Assembly: GCA_950097015.1 (NCBI GenBank)
Contig: CATNEN010000002.1
Span: 2,108,001-2,172,000 of the forward strand
Length of the DNA stretch: 64,000 nt
Direction: 5' to 3'
DNA from: Macrostomum hystrix
Taxonomy: Eukaryota; Platyhelminthes; Macrostomidae
Shown in pieces: positions 1 through 13,385 of this stretch. The notes beneath the pieces are model-generated. The model did not search any database. It saw nothing but the letters and a program-made list of their open reading frames with translations, and was not told where the DNA came from. Made by a program: the position numbers and the translations under genes. Every line of letters begins with the position of its first letter. The stretch's first letter is position 1.

Positions 1-339
1 AGAGTAGGGAGCGGAAACTGGGAGAGTAGGGAGCGGTAAAAAATAAACTGGAAGCAGTACCTATTAAGCTGAACAATCTGGCTTAAGTTGCCAAACACAG
101 CAGCGTGAGCATCGCTGGGCATTAGATCCTCACTTAGTCGCAATGGCGCCTCAAAATATCTCGTCAGCAGCCGCAGGTATCGCAGGTATTTCTCCTCGGA
201 TTCGAGAAGTTCGCCGACGATGCGAGATCGACGCGTCGCTAGCGACGGCGAGTCGCCAGTTACAACATCGTCGAGAGCCTCCGCCGACTGGGGCGACGAT
301 GGCAGCGAGAGAGACTGGAGTGGGATGATGCAAGCATTG

Positions 340-1735
340 CAATATGGGAGAATGGGAAATTTCTAGATCCAGTCAATGGAAGACTTCTACATCTAACCAA
401 TGGGACATTTCTAGGTCCAGTCAATGGGAGATTTTGAATCTCCCTATTGAATGGGATATTTCTTACTCTATTTAATAGGATATTTTTAGATCTAGTCAAT
501 GGGAGATTTCTAGATCTATTGAATGGGATATTTTTAGATCCAGTCAATGGGAGATTTTGAATCTGCCTATTGAATGGGATATTTCTTACTCTATTTAATA
601 GGATATTTTTAGATCCAGTCAATGGGAGATTTCTAGATCTATTAAATGGGATATTTTTAGATCTAGTCAATGGGAGATTTCTAGATCTATTGAATGGGAT
701 ATTTTAGATCCAGTCAATGGGAGATTTCTAGATCTATTAAATGTGATATTTTTAGATCTAGTCAATGGGAGATTTCTAGATCTATTGAATGGGATATTTT
801 AGATCCAGTCAATGGGAGATTTCTAGATCATTGAATGGGATATTTTAGATCCAGTCAATGGGAGATTTCTAGATCTATTGAATGGGATATTTCTAGGTCT
901 AGTCAATGGGATATTTTTAGGGCTAGTCAATGGGAGATTTCTTTGTCTATTCAATAGGAGATTCTAGATCTATTTAATGGGAGATTTTTTAATCAAGTTA
1001 ATGGGAGATTTCTAGATCTATTTAATGGGAGATTTTTTAATCAAGTTAATGGGAGATTTCTAGATCTATTTCATGGGAGATTTTTTAATCAAGTTAATGG
1101 GAGATTTCTAGATCTATTTCATGGGAGATTTTTTAATCAAGTCAATGGGAGATTTCTAGTTCTATTTAATGGGAGATTTTTTAATCAAGTTAATGGGAGA
1201 TTTCTAGATCTATTTCATGGGAGATTTTTTAATCAAGTTAATGGGAGATTTCTAGATCTATTTCATGGGAGATTTTTTAATCAAGTCAATGGGAGATTTC
1301 TAGTTCTATTTAATGGGAGATTTTTTAATCAAGTTAATGGGAGATTTCTCTAGTTCTATTTAATGGGAGATTTTTTATCAAGTTAATGGGAGATTTCTAG
1401 ATCTATTTCATGGGAGATTTTTTAATCAAGTCAATGGGAGATTTCTAGTTCTATTTAATGGGAGATTTTTTAATCAAGTTAATGGGAGATTTCTAGTTCT
1501 ATTTAATGGGAGATTTTTTAATCAAGTTAATGGGAGATTTCTCTAGTTCTATTTAATGGGAGATTTTTTAATCAAGTCAATGGGAGATTTCTAGTTCTAT
1601 TTAATGGGAGATTTTTTAATCAAGTTAATGGGAGATTTCTAGTTCTATTTAACGGGAGATTTTTTAATCAAGTTAATGGGAGATTTCTAGATCTATTGAA
1701 TTGGATATTTCTAGGTCTAGTCTAGTGGAAAGTTT
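340..1735. repeat. Minisatellite, 24-bp unit in 48-bp dimers
   Basis: Core AATGGGAGATTTCTAGATCT alternates with AATGGGATATTTTTAGAT. From about 955 the partner becomes ATGGGAGATTTTTTAATCA. Roughly 55 monomers. The second type is nearly identical to units in Rabin8 intron 1 (6202-6383). Short runs open in several frames are not genes. Confidence 0.95.
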
Positions 1736-2369
1736 TACGTCAAGTCCATAGGATATTTACATGTTTGTAAATAACTAAAAAAGACAAAGAATGTCATAAA
1801 ATTAAGATGAGCCTCTAAAATTTCAAATCTGGGACAAAAATGAATCCAAAAGTGTATTTGCACAAGAAACTGTTTAGCGTGTTCATTAAGAAACTTGCTG
1901 AAGAATAAATTTAGTGAGAAAAAAATGAAATTATCGCAAAGCAATTAAACAAATCATATTAATGAGCTTTATTGACACATTCAGAAGCAATAAGAATCTA
2001 TGATTGTCAAAGAAGACATCTTTACTTATAGATATTTTGCTCCAAAATTAATCTAAATAAAAACATCAAAATATCAAATGAAGTGAAATCTTCTTAAGAG
2101 GTGTGGCACTGTTTCTATAAACAAAGCATGCTCACTATTACTGTACTTTTAAGTGCACAAAGGTGATTTAAGTATAACAAAATAATGACAAGATATGTAG
2201 AAAGTTTAACTAATATGCGAAAGGCATTTACAATTGACAAATTCCAGATACACACAAAATCACTGCAGAATTTAGTCAATGTAGTTAAGCAGAACAGTTT
2301 ATAATACTTTGCTTATAGTTTAATTATCTTTTAGAGAATAATGATAGGGAATGATAGGTATAGGGAACT
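1736..2369. other. AT-rich unique DNA, no gene seen
   Basis: Non-repetitive AT-rich sequence with stops in all frames; nothing recognised. Confidence 0.6.
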
Positions 2370-4215
2370 AAGATAGACTGGTAATGGGATCTGGATTCAT
2401 ATGGGGATTGGGATCTGGATACATATGGGGATTGGTATCTGGATTCATATGGGGATTGGGATCTGGATTCATATGGGGATTGGGATCTGGATACATATGG
2501 GGATTGGTATCTGGATTCATATGGGGATTGGGATCTGGATTCATATGGGTATTGGGATCTGGATTCATATGGGGATTGGGATCTGGATTCATATGGGGAT
2601 TGGGATCTGGATTCATATGGGGATTGGTATCTGGATTCATATGGGGATTGGGATCTGGATTCATATGGGGATTGGTATCTGGATTCATATGGGGATTAGT
2701 ATCTGGATTCATATGGGTATTGGTATCTGGATTCATATGGGTATTGGGATCTGGATTCATATGGGGATTGGGATCTGGATTCATATGGGGATTGGGATCT
2801 GGATTCATATGGGGATTGGTATCTGGATTCATATGGGGATTGGTATCTGGATTCATATAGGGATTAGGATCTGGATTCATATGGGGATTGGGATCTGGAT
2901 TCATATGGGTATTGGGATCTGGATTCATATGGGGATTGGGATCTGGATTCATATGGGGATTGGTATCTGGATTCATATGGGGATTAGTATCTGGATTCAT
3001 ATGGGGATTGGTATCTGGATTCATATGGGTATTGGGATCTGGATTCATATGGGGATTGGGATCTGGATTCATATGGGGATTGGTATCTGGATTCATATGG
3101 GGATTGGGATCTGGATTCATATGGGGATTGGTATCTGGATTCATATGGGTATTGGGATCTGGATTCATATGGGGATTGGTATCTGGATTCATATGGGTAT
3201 TGGTATCTGGATACATATGGGGATTGGGATCTGGATTCATATGGGGATTGGTATCTGGATTCATATGGGGATTGGTATCTGGATTCATATGGGGATTAGG
3301 ATCTGGATTCATATGGGGATTGGGATCTGGATTCATATGGGGATTGGTATCTGGATTCATATGGGGATTGGTATCTGGATTCATATGGGGATTGGGATCT
3401 GGATTCATATGGGTATTGGGATCTGGATTCATATGGGGATTGGGATCTGGATTCATATGGGGATTGGTATCTGGATTCATATGGGGATTGGGATCTGGAT
3501 TCATATGGGGATTGGTATCTGGATTCATATGGGTATTGGTATCTGGATTCATATGGGGATTGGGATCTGGATTCATATGGGGATTGGTATCTGGATTCAT
3601 ATGGGGATTAGTATCTGGATTCATATGGGGATTGGGATCTGGATTCATATGGGTATTGGGATCTGGATTCATATGGGGATTGGGATCTGGATTCATATGG
3701 GGATTGGTATCTGGATTCATATGGGGATTGGGATCTGGATTCATATGGGGATTGGTATCTGGATTCATATGGGTATTGGAATCTGGATTCATATGGGGAT
3801 TGGGATCTGGATTCATATGGGGATTGGTATCTGGATTCATATGGGTATTGGTATCTGGATACATATGGGGATTGGTATCTGGATTCATATGGGGATTGGT
3901 ATCTGGATTCATATGGGGATTAGGATCTGGATTCATATGGGGATTAGTATCTGGATTCATATGGGTATTGGTATCTGGATTCATATGGGGATTGGGATCT
4001 GGATTCATATGGGGATTGGTATCTGGATTCATATGGGGATTGGGATCTGGATTCATACGGGAATTGGAATCTGGGATTATATGGGGATTGGGATCTAGGG
4101 ATGGGGATTGGGATCTAGGGATGGGGATTGGGATGGGGATTGGGACCTGAGGATGGGGATCGGGAATGGGGATTTCTGATGGGGATCCGAATGTGGGGAT
4201 TCCCAATTGGGGATT
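2370..4215. repeat. Minisatellite, 24-bp unit, about 71 copies
   Basis: The core is GGATTCATATGGGGATTGGG followed by ATCT. Position variants GGGATCT/GGTATCT and GGGG/GGGT are interspersed. Because the period is a multiple of three and the unit has no stop, several frames on both strands stay open, including a 626-codon minus frame. Each unit carries GGGG and GGG runs. The last units (about 4080-4215) degenerate to GGGGATTGGGAT. Confidence 0.97.
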
Positions 4216-4517
4216 GGGATCTGAGATAAATATGAGACACAGACTCAATTTTCTTATTGGCTAGAGCTATTTGGGAATTAGCAGTTGCGATTTGAGCGTA
4301 AGGATTTATAATAATTTTTAAAATGGGTTTTTTAAGAGAGTTGAGATTATGGTGCTGGAGTCCAACCCTTATAACAGATAACAAAAGTACAAACAGACCA
4401 AAAATCACAATTGAAACTAATTTCTTCTCTTGGATATACAGACAATCGCAAACATAAGGTAAAAAAAAATTTCACGAATCGAACAGAGTCCATAGTGAGT
4501 AAGACAAGTAGTCGCAA

Positions 4518-4780
4518 TCACATCTGAAAGCCCAGCATAGCCATGTACATATTTCGGCGATGAGTTTGAATCTCGGTGAACTTATCTGAGCTGGTAGCGC
4601 TAGGCAGTAGGCCCTGCTGAACGTAGCGCAGATAATTTAGCAGATTACAGGTGGCAATGATCCTATTCCTGGCGCAATGGGAAATGTAATGCCAGGGCGT
4701 ATCTGAGCTCTCTGCTAGACGAATTCGATAATGACAGAGCTTGGATTTCATGAGGGAGCATCGCTGCTTAGCTGTCTGCG

Positions 4781-4815
<35 letters not shown>

Positions 4816-6809
4816 GAATGATCCTGGCTTTGACTTGATCTGCCCGATGTAAGAACTTCAATATGCAACTGATTGCTTAGCGCCGCTTCAATCACCTGAC
4901 TCGCTAGGTCGCGATTGGCGAAGTCTAGACAAGAGCGGATGTCCCTGCGGTGCGTAGGGTGGGCGGTTATTGCTTAGAAATCCCAATTGCTTTGAGGGAG
5001 GATTCTGAGAAAACGAATACGCACTGAGGGAAGATTCTTAGAAAACGAATTCCCACTGAGGGAAGATTCTTAGAAAGCCAATGTGCTTTGAGGGAAGATT
5101 CTTAGAAAGCCAATGTGCTTTGAGGGAAGATTCTTAGAAAGCCAATGTGCTTTGAGGGAGGATTCTTAGAAAGCCAATGTGCTTTGAGGGAAGATTCTTA
5201 GAAAGCCAATGTGCTTTGAGGGAGGATTCTTAGAAAGCCAATGTGCTTTGAGGGAAGATTCTTAGAAAGCCAATGTGCTTTGAGGGAGGATTCTTAGAAA
5301 GCCAATGTGCTTTGAGGGAAGATTCTTAGAAAGCCAATGTGCTTTGAGGGAAGATTCTTAGAAAGCCAATGTGCTTTGAGGGAAGATTCTTGTAAAGCTA
5401 AAGTGCTGTGAGGTAAGATTCTTAGAAAGCTAACGTGCTGTGAGGGAAGATTCTTAGAAAGCTAACGTGCTGTGAGGGAAGATTCTTAGAAAGCCAACGT
5501 GCTTTAGGGGGAATATTAGAAAACGAATACGCATTGAGGGAAAATTCTTAGAAAGCCAATCTGCCTAAAATTAAGATTCATATAAACACATTGCTTGGAG
5601 GAATTCACGCTCGTTAAACATATATAAACTGGGTTGGAGACCATTTTAAGAAATCCTATCTGTTTAAAGTCTGATTCTTCGAAATGACATGCTTTGACGA
5701 AAACTTTCTAGAAATATCATTGGCTTTTAATAAAATTATAGATTTTAATCCCATTTTTCACGCGACGCGAGAGAAAACTATTGCAACTGAAGTGTGAGTC
5801 TAGACTCACCTATTAACAATGCGCTCCATGAAGGCGGATTTGGCCGCATCAAATCCCGGACTATTCAGCCAATCGAGAAACTCGCCGTAAACCAACGGAT
5901 CCAGTTCAAAGTTTTGCAGCTCGGCGTCCGTCAGCTGATCGGCCTGACGAATCTCCGAGTAGGAGCCTGTCCTGCGATGACTGCACTCCGACATTGAGGG
6001 CGAAGCCCGTTCAATCAGGGCTTTCAGAGCGGCGACTTCGCTAGTTAGGACTTCGTTTTGGCGTTCTAGCTCAACGCAGCGCTTCTCGACGCGATCCTTG
6101 GCCTGCAGGGCTTCGCTGACCTGGTGATGGGATTCGGGAAGAAATGGAAGATTTGTTTAGTTCACGAAAAATTATTTTATGAGGCTGAGTATCGTGAGAT
6201 TATCTGGAAATGGGAGATTTTCAAAACAGAAATGTGGAAATGGGAAACTTTTTAAACCAAAGTTTGGAAATGGGAGATTTTGAAACAGAAGTGTGGAAAT
6301 GGGAGACTTTCAAAACAGAAGTGTGGAAATGGGAGGTTTTTTAATCAGAAGTGTGGAAATGGGAGGTTTTTGAAACAGAAGGCAATTGCAGGTAATAAAC
6401 AAACCTGTCTGTTGGCTTCCTGAAACAATGAGTCGTGCAATTCTAGGCATTCGCTATTCAAATCCTCAACATATTGTTTCATCTGGGCATTCTCACTCGC
6501 CGTGCTCATGTAGAGTTTGCGAGCTTCAGCCAGCTCTTTGAGCACAGACAAGCCGCTAGAGAGGCTGTCTTGGCCACGCTGAACACTTGAACTAGCGTCG
6601 GCGCCACTAGCTGCTGATGACCCAGCTGGCACTGCACTCTCATCGCTAGGCCTGCGATATTCAACTAGCATTGAGCGAGTTCGTGGCTTCATGGCGGGTA
6701 GGCGACTAACTGGTGGCACTGAGCCATTGCCGCTGGAGTCTACAACAGCACCACTGCCGCCACCGCCACTGCCACTACTGTTGTTGCTAATCTGATCTTC
6801 ATCAGACAT
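4518..6809 (-). CDS. RAB3IL1/RAB3IP: Rabin8/RAB3IL1-like Rab guanine nucleotide exchange factor, 3 exons, 380 aa
   Basis: Exons (minus): 6809-6405, 6120-5810 and 4944-4518. Intron phases are 0 and 2 with donors GTTTGT and GTGAGT, and the model closes at 380 codons plus stop, near human RAB3IL1 (382 aa). Exon 1 has a Ser/Gly-rich N-terminus, then the start of a Sec2-type coiled coil (ELHDSLFQEANRQ). Exon 2 continues it (VSEALQAKDRVEKRC, LTSEVAALKALIE) and ends FMERIVN. Exon 3 gives RDIRSCLDF and the conserved C-terminal domain ending CNLLNYLRYVQQGLL and MYMAMLGFQM. By family knowledge the coiled coil catalyses GDP/GTP exchange on Rab8/Rab3-type GTPases in vesicle transport and ciliogenesis. 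The C-terminal domain holds a CAG-encoded polyQ tract (about 11 Q, near 4786-4815). Both introns are packed with private minisatellites. An in-frame ATG at 6809 precedes the Ser/Gly-rich region and no better start is visible. Confidence 0.92.
4975..5560. repeat. Minisatellite filling Rabin8 intron 2, 32-bp unit
   Basis: The core is GAAAGCCAATGTGCTTTGAG followed by GGAAGATTCTTA; about 18 copies, degenerate at both ends (GAAAACGAATACGC variants). It lies wholly inside intron 4945-5809. Confidence 0.95.
6202..6383. repeat. Minisatellite in Rabin8 intron 1, 28-bp unit, 6 copies
   Basis: The core is GTGGAAATGGGAGATTTTCA followed by AAACAGAA. One unit contains ATGGGAGGTTTTTTAATCA, matching the array at 340-1735 apart from one base. 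It occupies most of intron 6121-6404. Confidence 0.93.
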
Positions 6810-8427
6810 TATAACTGTCTTAGCTAGGTTGCTATGGAAACAGCTTTGTAAATAGCTAAATCTTATAGGAGTGCAATTTCCAATAGCCTATTTTTAGCTG
6901 AAAAAAAAGTTTAATGCAAAAGCAACTTTGTTAGACTACTGGGATTTCTTCAAGTAAAGAAATATTAAAAAAAAACAACTAAAATAACAATAAAACATGG
7001 CTTTAAACCCTTCTGTGCAGGTATAATCAAACATAAAAACAAAAAAATTATATTACACATAAAACTATATTTAAAATAAGAAAATGTACTGTTTATTTAT
7101 CAATGAGGCCAAAAGAACAACAATAATTGTAACAGATACTAGAGTTACAAAGTTTCTAGTTACAAAGTTACAAAGCTATTCAATAGCTTTTTGTAATTTT
7201 TTTTATTTTTCAGATAAATCCCAAACAACCTATTGCACCTGAATGAAACATTTTTTATTTATATTTTGTTGAAATACATGTAAATTGTGTACATTTGTTT
7301 TAATGTAATTTTTTTGATTAAATGCACTGAAATTTTATTTAAAATGAAACATTTTGATATAAATGCAGGAGGAGAATCAAAGGGAAAACCTCAACCTTGT
7401 TCAACATAGTTTTATACCAAGGTTATATACAATACTTAGAAGTGTTCTTTCTTTCTTTAAAAAACATATGGAGATAAATACTAAGAGAATTCAAGAGAGA
7501 AGTAGAAAGTATTGCTGTAAATTTTGGTCATTGGTAACGCTCTTCAGAAAGCCTATACTCAAAAACATATATATATGATAAAGTAATTGGCTATAAAAAC
7601 GAATTACACAACCTATAGGCCTACTAACTACGAGCTAAATATGCTACCCAGAATAACTGAATATGATATTTAGACTAACTAAATAAGCTACCAAGACTGA
7701 ATACACTACAATGAAATTCTTTAAAGTATATAAAATACATTCTCAGAGACTAATTGAAATTACTTAGACATTATACATATTAAATTACCTGTAACAACTC
7801 TTTTAGGATATTAAAATAAGAACTACCACAACTTTGGTGACATCATATCTTTAGAGTGATAGTTAACAACTTCTCTATTTAATTATCACAACTTTGGTGG
7901 CATCATTGGGATAAAGACTTTACTAAGAAATTAGGCCACCAAAACAAGTAAAAATGTTCTATCACCCTAAGATTTGAAGATTGCTATACACACTGTCCTT
8001 ACCACAAGTTACAATTTGAAAATTGGCAAAATACCCTCTCCATGCTACCTTGGAATTGCTATGATACACTGTCCAAAGTTGCTGAGAAATTATACCAATA
8101 GGGCAAGGATATTCTCACTTACTTATGACCCTATCATATTGCTATTATGCAGGAAGGAATCTAAAAAGATGTGGACATGACATGACTTGGAACCCTGGTA
8201 AGGCTTGTTAGGCCTGTCAAGCTTGTAGATGGAGGCTCATGGCAAAATTTTATAGAATACTTTTATAGAATAGAATATTTTATGTTTTATTTGATACCAG
8301 ACTTACAGAGTCATCCAGAAATGTGTAAATTGGCTTTGTATTGCAAAGCCAATTTAGCCAACTTGATTGAAAAGCAATAGCATTACTTCTTAAAGTTGGT
8401 AGAAACAGTATTTTATGCTGTTTTTTA
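6810..8427. other. AT-rich intergenic DNA upstream of Rabin8
   Basis: The promoter side of the minus-strand Rabin8 gene. AT-rich, no repeat array. The short ORFs here show no recognisable protein. Confidence 0.5.
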
Positions 8428-8430
8428 GGA

Positions 8431-8964
8431 AGTACTTATCCCCACTGTACAGTAGAAATAATTTTAGTCATAAGGCCTATTCCAATGGTACCGTGGGAAT
8501 AAATTCCTACTTATCCACACGGCACACTGACGAGATAGCTATCCTATCTTGAGCATATCTTTCTATCTATCTTATCTATCTTGAAAATTAGAGTCACGCA
8601 CTATTTCTAGTGCTCAATGCCGTGTCCCAAAAACTACACACTAAAGGTTGTGTTGAAGTATTATGAAGTCATTTATGTGCTAGAATAGTGGCACACATGT
8701 TTCTGAATCAAAAGGTGCTACTAGGCCTAATCAGAGGTAAATTTATTTTTTAATTTATTGAACTCATGTATTTTTAACTTAAATGTATTGGGCCTAGCGG
8801 ATATCCATGCAGATAAGCAGGAAATTATTCCCAAGGAATATGTTGAAGATAGGACAGCTATCTCGTCAGTGTGCCATGTGGATAAGCAGGAAATTATTCC
8901 CACAGTACTGTAGGAATAAGACAAAAATTATTTCTAGGGTACTGTGGGGATAGGATAAGCACTG
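8431..8964. mobile_element. Long-terminal-inverted-repeat MITE-like element, about 535 bp
   Basis: The left arm from 8431 (AGTACTTATCCCCACTGTAC, then GTGGGAATAAATTCCTACTT, then CACACTGACGAGATAGCTAT) is mirrored by the right arm ending near 8964. The right arm, read on the minus strand, gives AGTGCTTATCC, CCCACAGTACCC, GTGGGAATAATTTCCTGC and CACACTGACGAGATAGCTGT. Arms are about 140 bp at roughly 80% identity by eye. No transposase; no clear target-site duplication seen. Confidence 0.7.
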
Positions 8965-10450
8965 CCATTTTTAATATTTAATTAATTAATGAAGCCATTT
9001 TTGCTGATACTCCTCTGTATAAATAAATTTAACCTTTTTGACAAAAAATGCACATATGTTTATGTACCAACCAACTGATAGTAGGCCTAACAAGGAAGTA
9101 ATAAGTAATATATATTTCATTTAGCCTGATGCTATCCATATATATAGATCTCTTTTCACTCCAAAAGCAAAGCAGTTTTTTAGTGCTAAACTTATCTAAC
9201 TAGCTAGTACAAGTAGGAATACAAGTAGTGGAGAAAATCCTTGTCATTTACTAGTAACTAGTTTTTCATACTATGTAATTTCATATATCAGTTTTCAGCT
9301 TTAAGAGTAATTTGTAAAAGTAATTCGTAACCATCATGATAAAATAATAAAATCGTACACCAACTCAACTCCGTTTATTAGTCGTTATACTTTACTAGGC
9401 CTAGTATAGTAAGGTCTGGTCCCTGGTTTGACGATTGAGTACGAGCCTTAGCATCAACTCATGCCAGTTTCTTAGAAAAGGTTTAATTTTTAAATCGAAA
9501 AATGTTAAACAAAAAGACCTATATATATATTCTTAACAAAGTGGTTCTAAAAGTAATACTTCTTCTTTTGAAAATATGTTTTTTGTCTATCTGTACAGAA
9601 AAAAACAATCAAAGCATGTTATTTACGCATGTAACTAGTTTCTAAAAAATAACATCAATGGGAGCATGTTTATTGAGAGCCGAAATTCCATCCTTCTTCT
9701 CGCGGTCCTGGAGTTTGCCTTGCACAAAATAACTAAAAAACCATTGCTATATTATACATTTTTATCCGGTCCAGCGTGTCTCTTGTGAAACAGCTCGATC
9801 ATATCTGTACCTTACCAATGATGGCCAAAGCATGCAGTCAGTCAAGGAGATGGTCTAATAAATACTTACAAATAAGTAATAAAGTGATTAAACGATAATG
9901 AGAATCACACGCAAACTTCCTATTCAAACGGGCTCGAGTGGATTGATTACAGACTTAATTAATGTACAGCTATATCTCTCTCTGTCAGTTTCCTACTAAC
10001 TTCTATAGCAGGAATTGAATATTGAAGCAGCAATTCAAGACTAAAAAAGGCTGTGAAAAAACCGGACTTAAATAAAATTTTGCATGGCCATGTGTTGTAA
10101 ATTGAATTGCAGCAACTCAATTATCGTCTTAATCTTGTCCTTTGGTGAGTCAAACATCTGATCATTGTGTTGTTCGCGTTTCCCCCCCAAGTGTTAAGGA
10201 GCCTTGCAGTCTATTTCCAAACGATGTGTCAGATCCTACAGTATTTCTCATAAAGTGCAATTGGCACGCGCCCAACAAGCCCAGCGCCCAGCGCGCAGCT
10301 GCTACAGCTGCAGCTCGTGCAGAGTTCTGACGGACTGTCATCTGTAACGCTAGCTGTGCAGCCGAACTAGCAGCTGCTACAAAGCTGAGAATGTTGCCTA
10401 CTACAGACCTGCTTGGCCTGGTATAGAAAACTCAATGGTGAGTTGCGTCT
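8965..10450. other. AT-rich intergenic DNA, no gene seen
   Basis: Unique sequence. The short ORF near 10142-10330 looks like chance. TAGGCCTA-type motifs are present. Confidence 0.5.
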
Positions 10451-10454
10451 GCCG

Positions 10455-11050
10455 GTGTCATTACCGTGTCTAAGAGGGGAACAGTACCGTATCTAAAAAG
10501 TGACACAACAGTGTCTAACAGGAGACATTACAGTGTCTAACGGAAAACATTACAGTGTCTAACAGGTGACATTACAGTATACAACAGGTGATACTTACAG
10601 TTATCTAACAGGAGACATTACAGTGTCTAACGGAGAACATTACAGTGTCTAACAGGTGACATTACAGTATACAACAGGTGATACTTACAGTTCTAACAGG
10701 AGGCATTACATTGTCTGACAGGAGACAATTACAGTGTGACGTGTCTAATAATAGGAGACATTACAGTGTCTTGCAGGAGACATTACAGTGTCTTGCAGGA
10801 GACATTACAGTGTCTTGCAGGAGACATTACAGTGTCTTGCAGGAGACATTACAGTGTCTTGCAGGAGACATTACAGTGTCTAATAGGAGACATTACAGTG
10901 TCTTGCAGGAGACATTACAGTGTCTTGCAGGAGACATTACAGTGTCTTGCAGGAGACATTACAGTGTCTTGCAGGAGACATTACAGTGTCTTGCAGGAGA
11001 CATTACAGTGTCTTGCAGGAGACATTACAGTGTCTACAGGGAGACAATAC
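10455..11050. repeat. Minisatellite, 22-bp unit
   Basis: Regular from about 10750 with core TCTTGCAGGAGACATTACAG plus TG, about 13 copies. The earlier part is degenerate, with TGTCTAACAGGTGACATTAC. The 22-bp period keeps all three plus frames open for a while (66-bp superperiod). Followed by four CATTCTCAAC repeats at about 11075-11110. Confidence 0.95.
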
Positions 11051-11149
11051 AGCGAGATCCGGACAAGCGACTTCTCAACCATTCTCAACCATTCTCAACC
11101 ATTCTCAACCTACGATGAGAAAACGAATTAATGCAACAAAGAGTGCATT

Positions 11150-13380
11150 TTAGGCAGAAGAATTGCAACAATAATACACGTATCGTACTCAGAAATTGTC
11201 TCAAAATACATAAATAGGTTTTGCGATAACGTTAGAGATGGAGGACCAGAGATTTTTGAGATGGGCGAGCTACCCTTATAAAATATACCGTAAAATATCA
11301 TGGTTTAAGGACAATCAGAAGTGATCAGAGAAATTTTTTATCAGGAGCAAAAGCTTGGAGAATTAGAAATCACGATAGAAGCAAACATATACACGAGAGA
11401 TGTAGGGTCAGACAGTAGGTTGCCGCACATTTCAACGACTCCACTCAATGACAATTAGATAGCGCCAATCTAGTTTCCGGTGTCGACGAATGATGGCGGA
11501 CTCGTCCTTCGACAACGTGTCGCATCGATTGAAGATGCTAGCAAGCACAATAATTGTTTGCTTTCATCCTGCACTGGTTAGAATGGTCGACCGCTTGTCC
11601 GGATCCCGCAGTCTGGCATGAAGATATAATGACTTTTGCTATATTTTGACAATCTTATAAAGTTTTAAAATAATCTCCATGAAAACTGCAGTTGCAGCGA
11701 CGCCAATTACACTTTGATGCCCCGACAAGCTTCTTATGTGAAAGCTTGAAAGCTTGAAGAGTTGAAAACGCTGCACTTTCTTGGCATTTCCTAATTGCAT
11801 GTCTACTCAAAAGCTAAAATTTTGCTTCAAGACTCGGCACTTTCTCTCAACCTGGTGCTTGCTAACTTTTTAAAATATATAATAATATTCAAGTATGGAC
11901 AGGACGCAGCTTCTGCCGAATGAACCAAGTAGAATGTTTGTATTATCTGCCTGTTCGGCCTTTGATTTTTTTCTTGGTCTTGTGGAAGTCTGTGAATGTG
12001 TTAGAAACGTGTTCAGTATTTTCTGCAAATGGGTGCATTTCAAACACCCACCTCACAACACCCAAGACTAGCGGGAACGCGAGCTTGTGGTTCCTGGATT
12101 TTTAGTTCACATATCTGCTTATTATTCAGCTTACACTTTCGTCATCAACTTTTTAGATCGGACACTGATCGTAATCCCGCCTATTGGCGAATCTTAGCTC
12201 GCTAAGTATACGTAAAACTCATGAGGGCAAACTGTGAGGTTCCAGTTCCAGGAGATCACAAATGTTTAAATCCATACCGTAAAAAGAAAAGTGATCGTTT
12301 TAAGGCCGTACTGTTAGTTGGTACGCTTGTAGACAGACTGGTGAAATCTAAGTAATCAATGTAACGAAGTAAATAACAAAAAACAACTATAGGCTACTGA
12401 TTATTGAGAATTAGAGATGGTCAATTTAAAACTGAAATTTCGAAATTCGAAATTCGCGCGAAGCACTAATACAACTGACAGCTGTGATATTTTAGATGTT
12501 CGATTTAGCTGATACAAATAACCGCAAAGTCGGTGTAGCGGTAGCACTTATATTTCTGTTAATAGTTCAATGTATTGTTATTGGTATTGGTAAGGCATAA
12601 TTGCTAAGGCGCATCTAAGGAGGATATAAGGCGTCGAGGAGCACGCACAGATGCGAGAAAATGCGACAGCAGGAATGGCAGCGGGGCAAGAGAGAGACCG
12701 GCGGGCATGGCTTGTGAAATGCGAAATTTTTTGCATTTTGAAACTATTGATACATGAAAACTTACGGTTCAAACAAAAGGTAAATTTAAATAGATGTAAA
12801 GGAGCAAATCTATCAATGAAGAGTAAATAAAAGAAATAAAAGCTATTTGAATAATGCATCAATAAAGAGAGATTATAGAAGTATAATTTCACATCGTCAC
12901 ACAGCAATTAAAAAACAATCGCTGGCATCGGTACGACATGCATGCACCCTGCCATAAATCATACAGATGACGAACTGTCTACAAGTTTTGGTCACTAGGC
13001 CTATGTCATCCACCCTCTTAGACCCTGGACACGTCGTCATAGGCCCTACAGATTACGAAAAAGCAGATGACAAAGTGTCCAGGGACCGTCATGTCCTAGA
13101 CTTACTTACTAGGGCCTAGCCTACTTTTCTTCAGATATCTTAAAAACGTACAGAAAATTATACTCCTAGGCAGTCGGTCGATTAGCAGCTAAAAGTAAAT
13201 CCAAGGCAAAAGCAAACTTCTATTAATTTTGTCATATTGTTTGGCTGAAAAATTAAGCTGAAGCTGAATCCACAGATTATTGATTTCCTTTGTATGAATT
13301 AGGCCTAGGCCTAATGTTAAGTCAACTGCTTAAGTGTTAGGCCTAATATAATGTTGATTTAAGGAAACTGTACATATTTT
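11150..13380. other. Intergenic DNA, no gene seen
   Basis: AT-rich unique sequence with scattered GGCCTA motifs (for example AGGCCTAGGCCTAATG near 13302). No ORF recognised. Confidence 0.5.
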
Positions 13381-13385
13381 TTCAT

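Noticed and set aside
340-4215. Telomeric or subtelomeric repeat because of G-rich tandem units at the window start
   Set aside because: Units are 24 bp and unlike TTAGGG; comparable arrays occur throughout the window, inside introns too.
2368-4248. 626-codon minus-strand frame of repeating His-Met-Asn-Pro-Asp units, and long plus-strand frames, as repeat proteins
   Set aside because: The unit is 24 bp without stops, so several frames on both strands are open; no start context, signal or flanking exon supports translation.
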